From positions 2,914,001 to 2,978,000 of the forward strand of contig NZ_CP079107.1 of the NCBI RefSeq assembly GCF_019285735.1: a stretch of DNA of 64,000 bases, written 5' to 3'. Both the position numbers and the translations under genes were made by a program. The stretch's first letter is position 1. The number at the start of each line of letters is the position of its first letter. Source of the stretch: Paeniglutamicibacter sp. Y32M11. GTDB lineage: Bacteria; Actinomycetota; Actinomycetes; Actinomycetales; Micrococcaceae. This document shows, piece by piece, positions 17,066-26,655 of the stretch. The notes beneath the pieces are model-generated. The model had not been told where the DNA came from, did no database searches, and was given only the letters and a program-made list of their open reading frames with translations.

Positions 17066-17530
17066 TTAAATGGATTTTTTCATCTTGGTCGTCACGGTCT
17101 CGTAGCCCATGGATTCATAGAGTCCCTTGGCCGCGTGATTAAATCCAAAGACGCTGAGGCCAAGGGTGTTCGCACCGTGGGAACGCGCATAGTCCTCCGC
17201 TAGCTTCATGGTTGCCCTCCCCCATCCCTTGCCTCGGTGCTGCGCATCTATAACAATGTCCCAGACCCACCATGAGCGCGGGTCATCGGAGCTATCGGTT
17301 CCAACCCAGAGATAACCGACGCTAGACCCCTCGTCCACGACATCAAACACGGCGTTATCCAAACTCGGTGCGCCCTCAGGAAACGCTGCTTCGAGGCTCG
17401 CGTGCGCCCGGCGATGCGCTTCGACTGGAGACTCACCGGTGGCCACAAGATCGGTTTCGTACTCCTGGCAGCTACGTTTGAGCCATGCAGGAAATTGTTG
17501 GGAACTGATGGGGATGAGCTTAACGGTCAT
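17066..17530 (-). CDS. GNAT family N-acetyltransferase
   Basis: A 154-residue acetyltransferase. The core is typical: WWVWDIVIDAQHRGKGWGRA (acetyl-CoA binding loop R-G-K-G-W-G) and LGLSVFGFNHAAKGLYESMG (conserved Asn-x-x-A-x-x-L-Y). The upstream open frame to 17650 lacks family similarity, so ATG 17530 (MTVKLIPIS) is used as the start. The substrate is unknown. It is convergent with the deacetylase and not clearly part of an operon. Confidence 0.8.
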   Translation of the reverse strand: MTVKLIPISSQQFPAWLKRSCQEYETDLVATGESPVEAHRRAHASLEAAFPEGAPSLDNAVFDVVDEGSSVGYLWVGTDSSDDPRSWWVWDIVIDAQHRGKGWGRATMKLAEDYARSHGANTLGLSVFGFNHAAKGLYESMGYETVTTKMKKSI

Positions 17531-17660
17531 AAGCTCAGTCTGACATTGCGCCGCAGCGGCAACTAATACCACCGGTGCCTGCACTGGTCTCTCGCGCCGG
17601 AGAGCGTTGTTGGCTTCGCTGTCTTCAGGTCCACCGCACCTCCACCACACACAACGAGAA

Positions 17661-17711
17661 ATGGCCGCAACATCACCGAAGATACCTGCTCTTCGGCAAT
17701 GCTGCGGCCAT
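17661..17711 (-). terminator. Terminator after the amino acid ABC importer operon
   Basis: ATGGCCGCA (17661-17669) pairs with TGCGGCCAT (17703-17711), with an inner stem CCGAAGA/TCTTCGG. It lies just beyond the stop of the ATP-binding gene at 17723. Confidence 0.75.
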
Positions 17712-17722
17712 GACTGGTGGGG

Positions 17723-18481
17723 CTAGAGAACCTTGGAGAGGAACTCCTGGGTGCGCTCCTGCTGCGGGTTGCCAAACAGCTCGGCCGGCGGGCCGGATTC
17801 GCAGACCACACCACCATCCATGAAGATCACCCGGTCACCGATTTCCTTGGCGAAGCCCATTTCGTGCGTCACCAAAACCATGGTCATACCCGAGGCCGCC
17901 AGGTCACGAATAACCTGAAGCACCTCGCCGACCATTTCCGGGTCAAGGGCGCTGGTGGCCTCGTCAAAGAGCATGATGCCCGGGTTCATGGCCAGCGCAC
18001 GGGCAATAGCCACACGCTGCTTCTGACCACCGGAGAGCGACGCCGGACGGGCGTCGGCCTTCTCCTTCAAACCGACGCGCTCAAGGAGCGTCAGCGCCTG
18101 TTCCCGGGCCTCGGCCTTGGTCGCCTTCTTCAGCTCGACGGGAGCCAGCATGATGTTCTCCGCCACGGACATGTGCGGGAAGAGGTTGAAGTGCTGGAAG
18201 ACCATACCCACGTGGCGACGAACTTCGTTGATGTCGACCTTCGGATCGGTCACGTCAAAGCCGTCTACGACCACGTGGCCAGCGGAGATTTCCTCGAGCT
18301 TGTTCAGGCAGCGCAGCAGCGTGGACTTGCCGGAACCCGAGGGACCGATCACACAGACAACTTCACCTTCACTGATCTCCACGTCAATGCCCTTAAGAAC
18401 CTCATTGGTTCCGAATGACTTGCGCAGCCCCTTGACGGTGATCTTTGCTGGTTTTTTCGTTTCAACTGGTGATGCGCTCAC
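17723..18481 (-). CDS. Polar amino acid ABC importer ATP-binding protein (GlnQ-type)
   Basis: A 252-residue ATPase of the polar amino acid uptake family. Walker [27 protein letters not shown] (the Q-loop form typical of GlnQ/HisP), signature [15 protein letters not shown], Walker [15 protein letters not shown] and [13 protein letters not shown] are intact. The start is GTG 18481, which overlaps the stop of the upstream fused gene (GTGA). Glutamine or glutamate is the likely substrate class but cannot be proven by sequence. Confidence 0.9.
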   Translation of the reverse strand: MSASPVETKKPAKITVKGLRKSFGTNEVLKGIDVEISEGEVVCVIGPSGSGKSTLLRCLNKLEEISAGHVVVDGFDVTDPKVDINEVRRHVGMVFQHFNLFPHMSVAENIMLAPVELKKATKAEAREQALTLLERVGLKEKADARPASLSGGQKQRVAIARALAMNPGIMLFDEATSALDPEMVGEVLQVIRDLAASGMTMVLVTHEMGFAKEIGDRVIFMDGGVVCESGPPAELFGNPQQERTQEFLSKVL

Positions 18482-19947
18482 TTGTTGAACCTCCTGTCGA
18501 CGTAGTTTGCCAGCTTGGTCAGGGCCATGATGGCAACGAAGTAAATGACGCCCACGATGAGCAGGGTCTCGGTGATACGGAAGTTTGCGGCGTAGATCTG
18601 CTGGCCCTGGTAAAGCAGCTCAGTGAATCCGATAGCCAGCAGCAAGGAGGAATCCTTGAGCATGATGATCAGCTGGTTGATCAGCGAAGGAGTCATCATC
18701 TTAAAGGCCTGCGGGACAACAACCTTCTGCATGGATTTGCCGTAACCCAGGCCCAGGGAGCGCGAGGCTTCCAGCTGTCCGGGATCCACCGACTGAATCG
18801 CTCCACGAACGATCTCCGCCACATAGGCACCGGAGTTCAGCGACAGCGTCAACACGCCAGCTACCCAGATGCTCATCGGCAGACCCGTCAACTGCGGAAC
18901 ACCGAAGTAGAACAGGAAGGCCCAGAGCAGCAGCGGGGTGCCACGGAAGATGTTCACAAACGTGGTGGAAATTCCGCGCACCACGATGTTATTGGAGAGT
19001 TTCATGAACCCTGCCAGCAGACCCAGAACCATCGCGACGGCGAAGGAAATTGCCGTCACGAGGATCGTGTGTCCCAGACCGTTCAGCAACGCGGGGATGG
19101 AATTGCCCAATCGTTCCCAGAAGTTGCTCGGGACAGCAGAAGCCGGATCGGCAAGGTACTTATCTAAAATCTTGTCGTATTCGCCGTTGGCCTTCAGCTT
19201 GGCCAGACCGTCATTAAACGCCGCCAGCAGGGCAGGATTCTGACCCTTGTTCACGGCGAATCCGTATGAACCGCCCGGAACCTTCTCGGTCACCGTGGTC
19301 AGCCCGTTGTTTTGGGAAACCCCGTAGGCGAGCACCGGGTAGTCATCAAAGACTGCTACCGCCGAACCCGACTTCACAGATTCGTACATGGTGGCCGACT
19401 GGTCAAGGGATTTAACCGTGAACCCGTACTCACCGGCAATCGATTTGGCGTAGGTTTCACCCTCCGAGCCGGTTTTGGCAACCACGGTCTTGCCCGCTAG
19501 GTCCTCATAACCCTTGATGGAGTCATCCGTCTTGGCGATGGCCATCTGGACACCCGACTCAAAGTACGGTTCGGAGAAGTCGTAGATGGCTTTGCGATCA
19601 TCGGTGATCGACATGCCAGCGATGACACCGTCAACCTGATTAGAGCTCAGGGCCGCCAGTGCCGCGCTGAACCCCAGGGACTTGATATCAACGCTGAAGC
19701 CCTGGTCCTTGGCGATGGCCTGCAGCAGATCCATATCAATACCAACGAGCTCGCCGTTAGCCCTGAACTCGAAGGGAGCGAAGGTGGTATCTGTGCCGAT
19801 GACGAAGTTTTTACCTTCGACGTTGCTGTCTGAGGGCTGGGCCATTGCGGCGCCAGCGCCGCCGAGCAGCACAAACACACCCGCCAGCCCGGCAATCACC
19901 GCCCGAAGCAAGGCCCTTGGGGCCCGTGTCTTTCTGGACTCTGTCAA
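18478..19947 (-). CDS. Fused substrate-binding protein-permease of a polar amino acid ABC importer
   Basis: A 489-residue single-chain fusion. Residues 1-35 are a signal sequence ending AAMAQP; ~48-270 form an SBP type-3 domain ([20 protein letters not shown], then [11 protein letters not shown] and [13 protein letters not shown]); ~280-489 form a HisMQ-type permease with about five helices and the ATPase-contact loop [20 protein letters not shown]. Such GlnPH-like fusions are known in Gram-positive bacteria. The ATPase gene follows with a four-base overlap, so two genes encode the whole importer. ATG 19947 follows a GGAGAT element. Confidence 0.9.
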   Translation of the reverse strand: MTESRKTRAPRALLRAVIAGLAGVFVLLGGAGAAMAQPSDSNVEGKNFVIGTDTTFAPFEFRANGELVGIDMDLLQAIAKDQGFSVDIKSLGFSAALAALSSNQVDGVIAGMSITDDRKAIYDFSEPYFESGVQMAIAKTDDSIKGYEDLAGKTVVAKTGSEGETYAKSIAGEYGFTVKSLDQSATMYESVKSGSAVAVFDDYPVLAYGVSQNNGLTTVTEKVPGGSYGFAVNKGQNPALLAAFNDGLAKLKANGEYDKILDKYLADPASAVPSNFWERLGNSIPALLNGLGHTILVTAISFAVAMVLGLLAGFMKLSNNIVVRGISTTFVNIFRGTPLLLWAFLFYFGVPQLTGLPMSIWVAGVLTLSLNSGAYVAEIVRGAIQSVDPGQLEASRSLGLGYGKSMQKVVVPQAFKMMTPSLINQLIIMLKDSSLLLAIGFTELLYQGQQIYAANFRITETLLIVGVIYFVAIMALTKLANYVDRRFNK

Positions 19948-20462
19948 GGGTCGTTCATCTCCTTAGTGTGGGATCCGCCCACGTCCTGTGGCGGTGTTAT
20001 AACGCTTCATAGCCTAGAGGCTCGGGCGTGGCGGCGATAGCATCTGAAATGGTAGATCATGCGCTGTCGCTTAGAGACCTTATCGCAGGGCTGAATCCAC
20101 CTCCAACCTCCTAGTAGCTCACAGCGCTTGGTACACCCTACCCATGGCCCCGGCAGGGGTTGAGAAGCCTCCTGGCGGCTGCACCACATAACACCAACCG
20201 ACCCAATATCTCGGGGTTGCCGGGGTATGGATCGCGGCGCTTCGAAGACCTTGGATCCTCACCTGCGTTTGCCCTATTCGCCGGTGGTGTGTCTGCACAT
20301 CCGGCGAGCGCGAGCCGTGGTTATCCCGTGCCTATCCCGGCTAACCAGTCATTGAGGTGTAATTCGAGCGTGGAGATCAATTGGTGCTGGGGCAAGGAGC
20401 GCGGGGGCTGCTGTTCACCGAGCCGTTGATTTCTGGTCGCCGAGGTGGGGTTTGCTCGAATT
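19948..20462. other. Divergent intergenic region, ABC importer / phoD
   Basis: About 515 bases with no supported gene between two divergently transcribed genes, so it should hold both promoters. About 50 bases before phoD lies GTTCACC (20413-20419) followed by GTTGATT (20425-20431). These loosely resemble the direct-repeat PHO boxes of Streptomyces, but the spacing is 12 rather than 11 bases, so I hold this as a hint only. Confidence 0.35.
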
Positions 20463-22085
20463 ATGGATACTCCCACCTCACGCCGGACCCTGCTCAAGGG
20501 TGCCGCAGCTTTCTCTGCCCTTGCCGCCACCTCATTCTCGGTGCCCGCAGCATTCGCCGCTCCGCAATCGGGCGCTGGCTCACTGATTTCTCGCCGCCTG
20601 ACGTTGCCCTCGGGCATCTCCACCGGGGATGTTTCCACTAATTCCGCAGTGCTGTGGTCCCGGGCCTCCGATCAGGGGCGCCTGCACGCCATCCTGCGGG
20701 CAGCCGACCAACAGGGCAATCCGCTCAAGGGCCGATTTGCCCGCACGGTGAAGCTCTCGGGCTCCCAGGCACACGCGGGAACCGACTTCACCGCCAAGAT
20801 CAACGCGCGCGGTTTGCCCGCGGGAACTCGCTTTGAGATGGAGCTGTTCTTTGAGGACGAATCCGGTCGCCGTGGGGAAAGTGGCCGGGGTTCCTTCATC
20901 ACCGCCCCGGCGCAGGGCAAGGGACGGAATAAAGAGTCAGCGGCACAGAGTTTTGTCTGGACCGCCGATACCGCGGGACAGGGGTACGGCATTAATGAGG
21001 AAATCGGTGGAATGCGCGGTTATGCCGCCATGGCAGCCACCAAGCCCGACTTCTTCATCCACTCGGGTGACACCATCTACGCCGATGGGCCCATGTCGGC
21101 GGAAATGCGCGAGCCCGATGGAAATATCTGGCACAACGTGATGACCGAGGAAGTCTCCAAGGTGGCAGAAACGCTCAACGAATACCGTGGGCGCCATCGC
21201 TACAACATGATGGATGTTAATTTGCGTGCCATGTATGCGCAGGTACCGGTCATTGCGCAATGGGATGACCACGAGACGGTGAATAACTGGTACCCCGGAG
21301 AAATTCTTGAGGACCCCCGTTATACGGTGCGTGAGGTGGATACGCTTGCTGCCCGCGGTCGGCAGGCCTGGCAGGAATATATGCCCATTGCCGACGCGCG
21401 TGCCCTGCGCCCGGGCACGGGTTTTGAAGCCTCCCGCATCTACCGTCAGATCAGGCGCGGCCCGCACCTGGACGTTTTTGCCCTCGACATGCGCTCATAT
21501 AAGGGCAAGAACACTTCCGGATTGGAGGCCGCGGAGACGGCGCTGCTCGGTGAGGAACAGCTGGATTGGCTCATTTCCTCGCTGCGCGCCTCGGAAGCCA
21601 CGTGGAAGGTCATCGGTAATGACCTGCCACTGGGGCTGATTGTCCCCGATGGCCAGGCCCAAGAGTCGATCTCCAACGCCGAGAACGGTGCCCCGCTAGG
21701 TCGGGAGCTGGAACTGGCTCGATTGCTCGCTGCGATCAAGAAGTACGGGATCAAAAACGTGGTCTTCCTGACCGGAGACGTGCACTACTGCGCTGCCCAT
21801 CACTACTCCCCGGAGCGGGCAGCCTTCACGGACTTCAACCCGTTCTGGGAATTTGTTGCCGGTCCCATCAATGCAGGGTCCTTCGGTCCTAATACGCTCG
21901 ATGGCACGTTCGGCCCCAAGGTCGAGTTCCAGCAGGCAGGTCCCCCGCTGGGTTCCCCGCGCTCCGGTGATCACCAGTACTTTGGCCACGTTGATGTTGC
22001 CGGGGATGGATCGGAGTTCACCGTGAAGCTGATCAACGCCAATGGCGCCGTGCAGTACACCAAGACGCTGACCCCGCAGCGCTAA
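20463..22085 (+). CDS. phoD: PhoD-type alkaline phosphatase/phosphodiesterase, Tat-exported
   Basis: A 540-residue secreted phosphatase. Residues 1-35 form a twin-arginine signal (TSRRTLLKGAAAFSALAATS). The N-terminal PhoD domain (LPSGISTGDVSTNSAVLWSR) is followed by the metallophosphatase core with HSGDTIYADGPM, IAQWDDHETVNNWY and LTGDVHYCAAHHY, the expected metal ligands. PhoD enzymes release phosphate from phosphodiesters and teichoic acids using Fe3+/Ca2+. ATG 20463 directly precedes the Tat motif; an in-frame GTG at 20445 is possible. It is probably phosphate-starvation regulated, as in other bacteria, but the promoter evidence is weak. Confidence 0.9.
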   Translation: MDTPTSRRTLLKGAAAFSALAATSFSVPAAFAAPQSGAGSLISRRLTLPSGISTGDVSTNSAVLWSRASDQGRLHAILRAADQQGNPLKGRFARTVKLSGSQAHAGTDFTAKINARGLPAGTRFEMELFFEDESGRRGESGRGSFITAPAQGKGRNKESAAQSFVWTADTAGQGYGINEEIGGMRGYAAMAATKPDFFIHSGDTIYADGPMSAEMREPDGNIWHNVMTEEVSKVAETLNEYRGRHRYNMMDVNLRAMYAQVPVIAQWDDHETVNNWYPGEILEDPRYTVREVDTLAARGRQAWQEYMPIADARALRPGTGFEASRIYRQIRRGPHLDVFALDMRSYKGKNTSGLEAAETALLGEEQLDWLISSLRASEATWKVIGNDLPLGLIVPDGQAQESISNAENGAPLGRELELARLLAAIKKYGIKNVVFLTGDVHYCAAHHYSPERAAFTDFNPFWEFVAGPINAGSFGPNTLDGTFGPKVEFQQAGPPLGSPRSGDHQYFGHVDVAGDGSEFTVKLINANGAVQYTKTLTPQR

Positions 22086-22261
22086 GCTCCCCTCCCAGGT
22101 ATTACCCGCACACCCCAGCTCGGCAACGCGGTCTCTCCGGATAGCTCCGGAGGGCCGCCTTGTTGTGTTGGCAGCCCAGACGCGGCCCAGCGCCACATGA
22201 TGTTGTCCGCGTTGGGCGAAGCCATGGGCGCATACGCGCAGTTTTCCGATTGAATGGAACC

Positions 22262-24423
22262 ATGAGCCACGTCGATTCCGCACCCGCTGCCCCGCAGACC
22301 CCCAAGATTCCTACCCTCAGGACACACCACGGGGATACCTTCACCGATCACTACGAATGGTTGCGTGAAAAGGAAGACCCCACGGTGGTAGCGCATCTTG
22401 AGGCGGAGAACGCCTACGCCGAGGCGGTGACGGCCAACCAGGCTTCCCTGCGCGAAGCGATCTTCAACGAGATCAAGGCTCGCACCGTGGAAACCGATCT
22501 GTCGGTTCCTGCCCGTAAGCGCGGCTGGTGGTACTTCACGCGCACCGCCGAAGGCTCGCAATATGCCATCCAATGCCGCGTCGCCGCCACCGATACCGGT
22601 GATCTTGAAGTGGACTGGACCCCACCGGCCATTGAGGCAGGAATCGAGATCGAGGGCGAACAGGTGCTCCTTGATGGAAACAAAGAGGCGGCGGGCAAGC
22701 CCTTCTTCTCCTTGGGCGGCATGGCCGTGAGCGAAGACGGCACGCTGCTGGCCTATGCACAGGACAATGCCGGGGATGAGCGTTTCACTCTGCGCATCAA
22801 GAACCTGACCACCGGTGAACTGCTGACCGACACAATCGAAAATGTGTTCTATGGTCTGGCGTTCTCCCCCGACGGGACGCGCGTCTACTACACCGTGGTG
22901 GATGACTCCTGGCGCCCCCACCAGATCAAGGCACACACCCTGGGCACCGATCCGGACACCGACACCGTGATCTATCAGGAAGATGACCCGGGCATGTGGC
23001 TGGGCTTTGACCTCTCGGCCGACCGCACCGAACTGTTGATTTCGATCGGCAACTCCGAATACTCCGAGACGCTCACCCTCGATTTGCTCAACGAGTCGGC
23101 CCAGCCCGTCATGCTCATTTCGCGTGAGCACAAGATCCTGCACACCGTGGATCCGGTCACTTTGGATGCCGAGCGCTGCTACGTGATTACCCATGACCGC
23201 GATGCGCTGAACAATATGGTCTCGCTGCTGCGCGCCGACCAACTGACTCTGCCCTATGCGCAGCAGCGCTGGGACACGGTGATTGAACATCGGGACACCG
23301 TCAAGGTGGAGGGCACCGCATCCACCGCCACCCACCTGATCATCGCCGTCCGCAAGGACACCACCGAACGCATCGCGATCCTCCCGCTGGCGAATCTGGG
23401 CACCCCGGAGCAGCAGGAACCGGTGGAACCCTCCTTCGACGAGGAGCTCTACACCGCCGGCTTAGCCAACGCCGAACTTGATGCGCCGATGATCCGCCTG
23501 TCCTACACCTCCGACTTCACCCCCGCGCGAGTGTATGACTACACGCTGGCCGACGGAACGCTGACCCTGCGCAAGCAGACCCAGGTCAATGACTACGATC
23601 CGAGCCATTACCTCGCGACCCGCGAATGGGCCACCGCGGGCGACGGCACGAAGATTCCGCTCACCATCCTGCGCCGCAAGGATGTCACCAAGACAACGCC
23701 GCAGCCGGTGCTGATTTACGGATACGGCAGCTACGAGGCGTCGATGGATCCGGGCTTCGGCATCCCTCGGTTATCGCTGTTGGACCGTGGCGTCGTCTTT
23801 GTCATCGCCCACGTACGCGGTGGTGGTGAGCTCGGCCGCGCCTGGTACCTCGATGGCAAAAAACTGACCAAGAAAAACACGTTTACCGACTTTGTGGACG
23901 CCACCACCTACCTCATCGATTCCGGCTGGGCCGATCCAGCGCGCATTGTCGCCCTGGGCGGATCGGCCGGCGGACTGTTGATGGGTGCGATCGCCAACCT
24001 CGCCCCACAGCTCTACTCCGGGATCATCGCCCAGGTCCCTTTGTTGACGCACTGACCTCCATCCTGGATCCGGAGCTGCCGCTCTCCGCCCTGGAATGGG
24101 AGGAGTGGGGCAATCCCATCGAAGATGCGGACGTCTACGCCTACATGAAGTCCTATAGCCCGTATGAGAACGTGGCCGCCCTGCCGTACCCGAAGATTGC
24201 AGCCGTCACCTCGCTGAACGACACCCGCGTGCTTTACGTCGAGCCGGCAAAATGGGTAGCAAAACTGCGTGAGGAAACCACCGGCACCGCCCCCATCGTG
24301 ATGAAGATCGAAATGGATGGCGGGCATGGCGGTGCCTCCGGACGCTATGAAGGCTGGAAGACCCGCGCCTGGGACTACGCCTTCGCTCTTGACACCCTGG
24401 GCCTAAACCCCGAAGGCGCATGA
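22262..24423 (+). pseudogene. ptrB: Oligopeptidase B (prolyl oligopeptidase family, S9), interrupted by a frameshift
   Basis: A serine peptidase that cleaves short peptides after basic residues. The first frame runs from ATG 22262 to TGA 24053-24055 (597 residues) and covers the beta-propeller and the start of the hydrolase domain, including the nucleophile motif GGSAGG (~23960). The sequence then continues in the -1 frame from GTT 24043 to TGA 24421 (126 residues) with VDALTSILDPELPL, the acid in SLNDTRVLY and the histidine in GGHGGASGRYE. Joined at GTC-CCT-TTG (24035-24043) the two parts give a normal ~720-residue protein reading QVPFVDAL. One missing base in CCCTTT explains this: a true mutation, a sequencing error, or much less likely a -1 ribosomal frameshift. 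Without repair the product lacks two of three catalytic residues. Confidence 0.85.
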
Positions 24424-25454
24424 GTACACCGCACATCAGCCGCTCCCGAAGCGCGGGGTTCACCACGAACCCCGCGTTCCGGGCACTGCTCACCGCGTCT
24501 TCGGATGCCACCGGTGCGGACCTCGACGCTCTTTTCGACGAGATCAAGGATCTGGACCTGCTCGTGGTGCTCGATGCGGCGGGGGAACCCTCCGCGCTGG
24601 CCGTGTACCGGCGGATCAGTGCCTTCGCGGTGGAAATCGAGTACCTCGCCGTGGCCCCGCACGTGCGGCACCAGGGGGTGGCCACCGCCCTGGCGCGCCG
24701 GATCCAAGAGAACGAGGCGGCCATGGTCATCGCGCGCACCGACGACGACGCCATCGGCTTCTACCGGGCCGCCGGCTTCCAGATCAGCGATTCGCCATCC
24801 GATCCCCGCTGGCCGGATCGCCGCCGCTACCTCTGCGTACTGCCCCACCTTCCGCTGCTGCGTCACCCGGTAACAGATGACGGACCCGTGGAGTGGATCC
24901 AGGGGGAACCGGCCCCGGCGCCGGTAGTGGTGCATCCACCGTCGGCATCCTGGTCGCAAGATTTTGCAGCGCTCGCCGAACGCATCGGAACGGCACTGGG
25001 GTCGCGGGCACTAGCCATTGAACATCTGGGATCTACCTCGGTGCCCGGATTGCCGGCCAAACCGGTGATTGATGTGGTGCTCAGCGTCGCGGATCCCGGG
25101 TCCGAAGCCGACTACGTTGACGCGTTGATTGCCGCCGGCTTCGTCTTCCGGCTGCGTGAATCCGGATGGTATGGTCACCGATTGTTTGTTGCCGGGCCCG
25201 GCGAGCAGGCGGCGAATATTCATATTTTTGCTATCGGCTCCCCGGAGACCGCCAGAATGCGACTGTTCCGCGATTGGTTATCTACCCATGGAACCGACCG
25301 CGAGGCCTATGCGCGGATCAAGCTGGCCAGTGCCGCGCTCATTAATGAGAGTGGCGGCGGGATGGGACTGGTGATGGACTATAACCGAGACAAGGAACCG
25401 TTTATCCGTGAGCTCTATCAACGGATCCTTCGGAATGATTCGAGTGAGGATTAA
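24420..25454 (+). CDS. GNAT acetyltransferase-GrpB fusion protein
   Basis: A 344-residue two-domain protein. Residues ~30-145 form a GNAT acetyltransferase (VEIEYLAVAPHVRHQGVATA, then TDDDAIGFYRAAGFQ). Residues ~170-340 form a GrpB/UPF0157 domain, a nucleotidyltransferase-like fold, with IEHLGSTSVPGLPAKPVIDV, the signature of that family. GrpB domains are often fused to dephospho-CoA kinase in actinobacteria; here the partner is an acetyltransferase. The ATG overlaps the ptrB stop (ATGA), so translation is coupled to the second ptrB frame. Function is unknown. Confidence 0.8.
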   Translation: MSTPHISRSRSAGFTTNPAFRALLTASSDATGADLDALFDEIKDLDLLVVLDAAGEPSALAVYRRISAFAVEIEYLAVAPHVRHQGVATALARRIQENEAAMVIARTDDDAIGFYRAAGFQISDSPSDPRWPDRRRYLCVLPHLPLLRHPVTDDGPVEWIQGEPAPAPVVVHPPSASWSQDFAALAERIGTALGSRALAIEHLGSTSVPGLPAKPVIDVVLSVADPGSEADYVDALIAAGFVFRLRESGWYGHRLFVAGPGEQAANIHIFAIGSPETARMRLFRDWLSTHGTDREAYARIKLASAALINESGGGMGLVMDYNRDKEPFIRELYQRILRNDSSED

Positions 25455-25532
25455 GCACCGGCGTAGCTTCAGCGTAGAGCGGTGCGCACCGAAGTTCACC
25501 GGCTTCGACGGGCACCGCTCCTTGGTCCGGTA

Positions 25533-25892
25533 CTAACCATGATGGTGTTGTAACCGATGCGAAGAATCGATACTCGGCTTCATAGCCAACACGGTGGCTA
25601 TCACGGCAATGCCGCCCCCAATCCAAGCCGTTATTGCGGGGATATTGGATCCGGCAAAATTGCCCAGCCACGGCAGGATAATCGCGATGCCCGCCGCCAA
25701 GAGTTGCCCAATTTCTATGCCATAGAGGTTGGGTCCGGCCAGATTGATCATCCCGACCACAAATAGCAAGGCACCGGCGGTGATGAGCATGGGCACCGAA
25801 TCCCCCATGGCGGCGGACCACAGGGGTGTTAGCGCCATGATCAAGCCAACAACCACGACTGTCCAATCTTCCCAACGTCTCCAACCACGCAT
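25533..25892 (-). CDS. SPW repeat membrane protein
   Basis: A 119-residue protein with four hydrophobic helices and two SPW-type repeats: MALTPLWSAAMGDS in the first half and IILPWLGNFAGSN in the second. Such proteins are common in actinobacteria and of unknown function. It starts at ATG 25892 with MRGWRRWEDW, where W-x-D-W is usual for the family. The C-terminus ends in a His-rich tail (LQHHHG). It is divergent from paaI. Confidence 0.75.
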   Translation of the reverse strand: MRGWRRWEDWTVVVVGLIMALTPLWSAAMGDSVPMLITAGALLFVVGMINLAGPNLYGIEIGQLLAAGIAIILPWLGNFAGSNIPAITAWIGGGIAVIATVLAMKPSIDSSHRLQHHHG

Positions 25893-26129
25893 TGGTTTCA
25901 GCCCCTTTGAGTGTCACGATGTGCTTCGTTAGTTTCAGTCTGCCGCCGCAGACGGCTCGCCGGTAGGGACTTTCGTCCCTGCCGGCGAGCTCGATTCCGA
26001 CGGTCACGACCAAGGATCGGGGTTGGACACTCCATGCTGTGCAGAGAAATTAAGTCACGTCTTGTTCCCCGAAAATTCGGCATTGCGGGTCCTTCGTCTT
26101 GACTTATCTCACATTTCAGGATTACCTAA

Positions 26130-26143
26130 TGATCGTTCGGTAA
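26130..26143. promoter_or_regulatory. Presumed PaaR operator upstream of paaI-paaK
   Basis: TGATCGTTCGGTAA keeps the TGAnCG/CGnT spacing of the paa palindrome and lies 18 bases before the paaI ATG. On the minus strand its flank AATTATTTAC is identical to the flank of the paaA site. Confidence 0.6.
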
Positions 26144-26161
26144 ATAATTGAGAGGTCTTCT

Positions 26162-26620
26162 ATGAGCGACACTGGCGTCGATGCACAACCGATGCATCCC
26201 ATCTTGCGTAACGATAATGCGGCCAAATGGTTGGGCATCGAGGTGCTGAAGGTTTCCGAGGGGCGGGCCACCATCTCCATGACTCTGCGCCCAGAAATGC
26301 TCAACGGGTTCGGGATCGCTCACGGCGGGATGATCTTTGCCCTCGCCGATACGGCCTTCGCCATGGCCTGCAACTCGCACCTCGGCTCGACCGACACCAT
26401 CACCGTGGCCGCCGGTGTTGATATCAACTTCCTCAAGCCCGGGATCCCGGGCCGCACACTGACCGCAGTGGCAGAACGTCGCCAGCAAACCGGACGCAGC
26501 GGCATCTACGACATCCAGGTCCTTCAAAGCGTCCCGGATGCCGACGACGAGGTGCTGGCAGAATTCCGCGGCCGTTCCCGCACCATTCCCAAGCCCTCCG
26601 CAGCCGCGCCAAAACTTTAA
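26162..26620 (+). CDS. paaI: Hydroxyphenylacetyl-CoA thioesterase PaaI
   Basis: A 152-residue hotdog-fold thioesterase. The PaaI active-site signature is clear: MLNGFGIAHGGMIFALADTA (residues ~62-81, with the HGG loop and the catalytic Asp), and the C-terminal half has the YDIQVLQ strand. PaaI releases CoA from ring-hydroxylated phenylacetyl-CoA derivatives that would block the pathway. GAGAGG precedes ATG 26162. It forms an operon with paaK (35 bases downstream) behind a presumed PaaR site. Confidence 0.9.
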   Translation: MSDTGVDAQPMHPILRNDNAAKWLGIEVLKVSEGRATISMTLRPEMLNGFGIAHGGMIFALADTAFAMACNSHLGSTDTITVAAGVDINFLKPGIPGRTLTAVAERRQQTGRSGIYDIQVLQSVPDADDEVLAEFRGRSRTIPKPSAAAPKL

Positions 26621-26655
26621 ACTCCGCCCCCTCTCCACTTCGCACGTAAGGTCAC

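Noticed and set aside
22082-23335. A 417-codon open frame on the minus strand opposite the oligopeptidase gene
   Set aside because: It is antisense to well-conserved peptidase sequence, has no ribosome-binding site and shows no domain.
24031-24055. Programmed -1 ribosomal frameshift as the main explanation for the split oligopeptidase gene
   Set aside because: The slippery heptamer is what a one-base loss from the Pro-Phe codons would create anyway, and I see no obvious downstream pseudoknot; kept only as a possibility.
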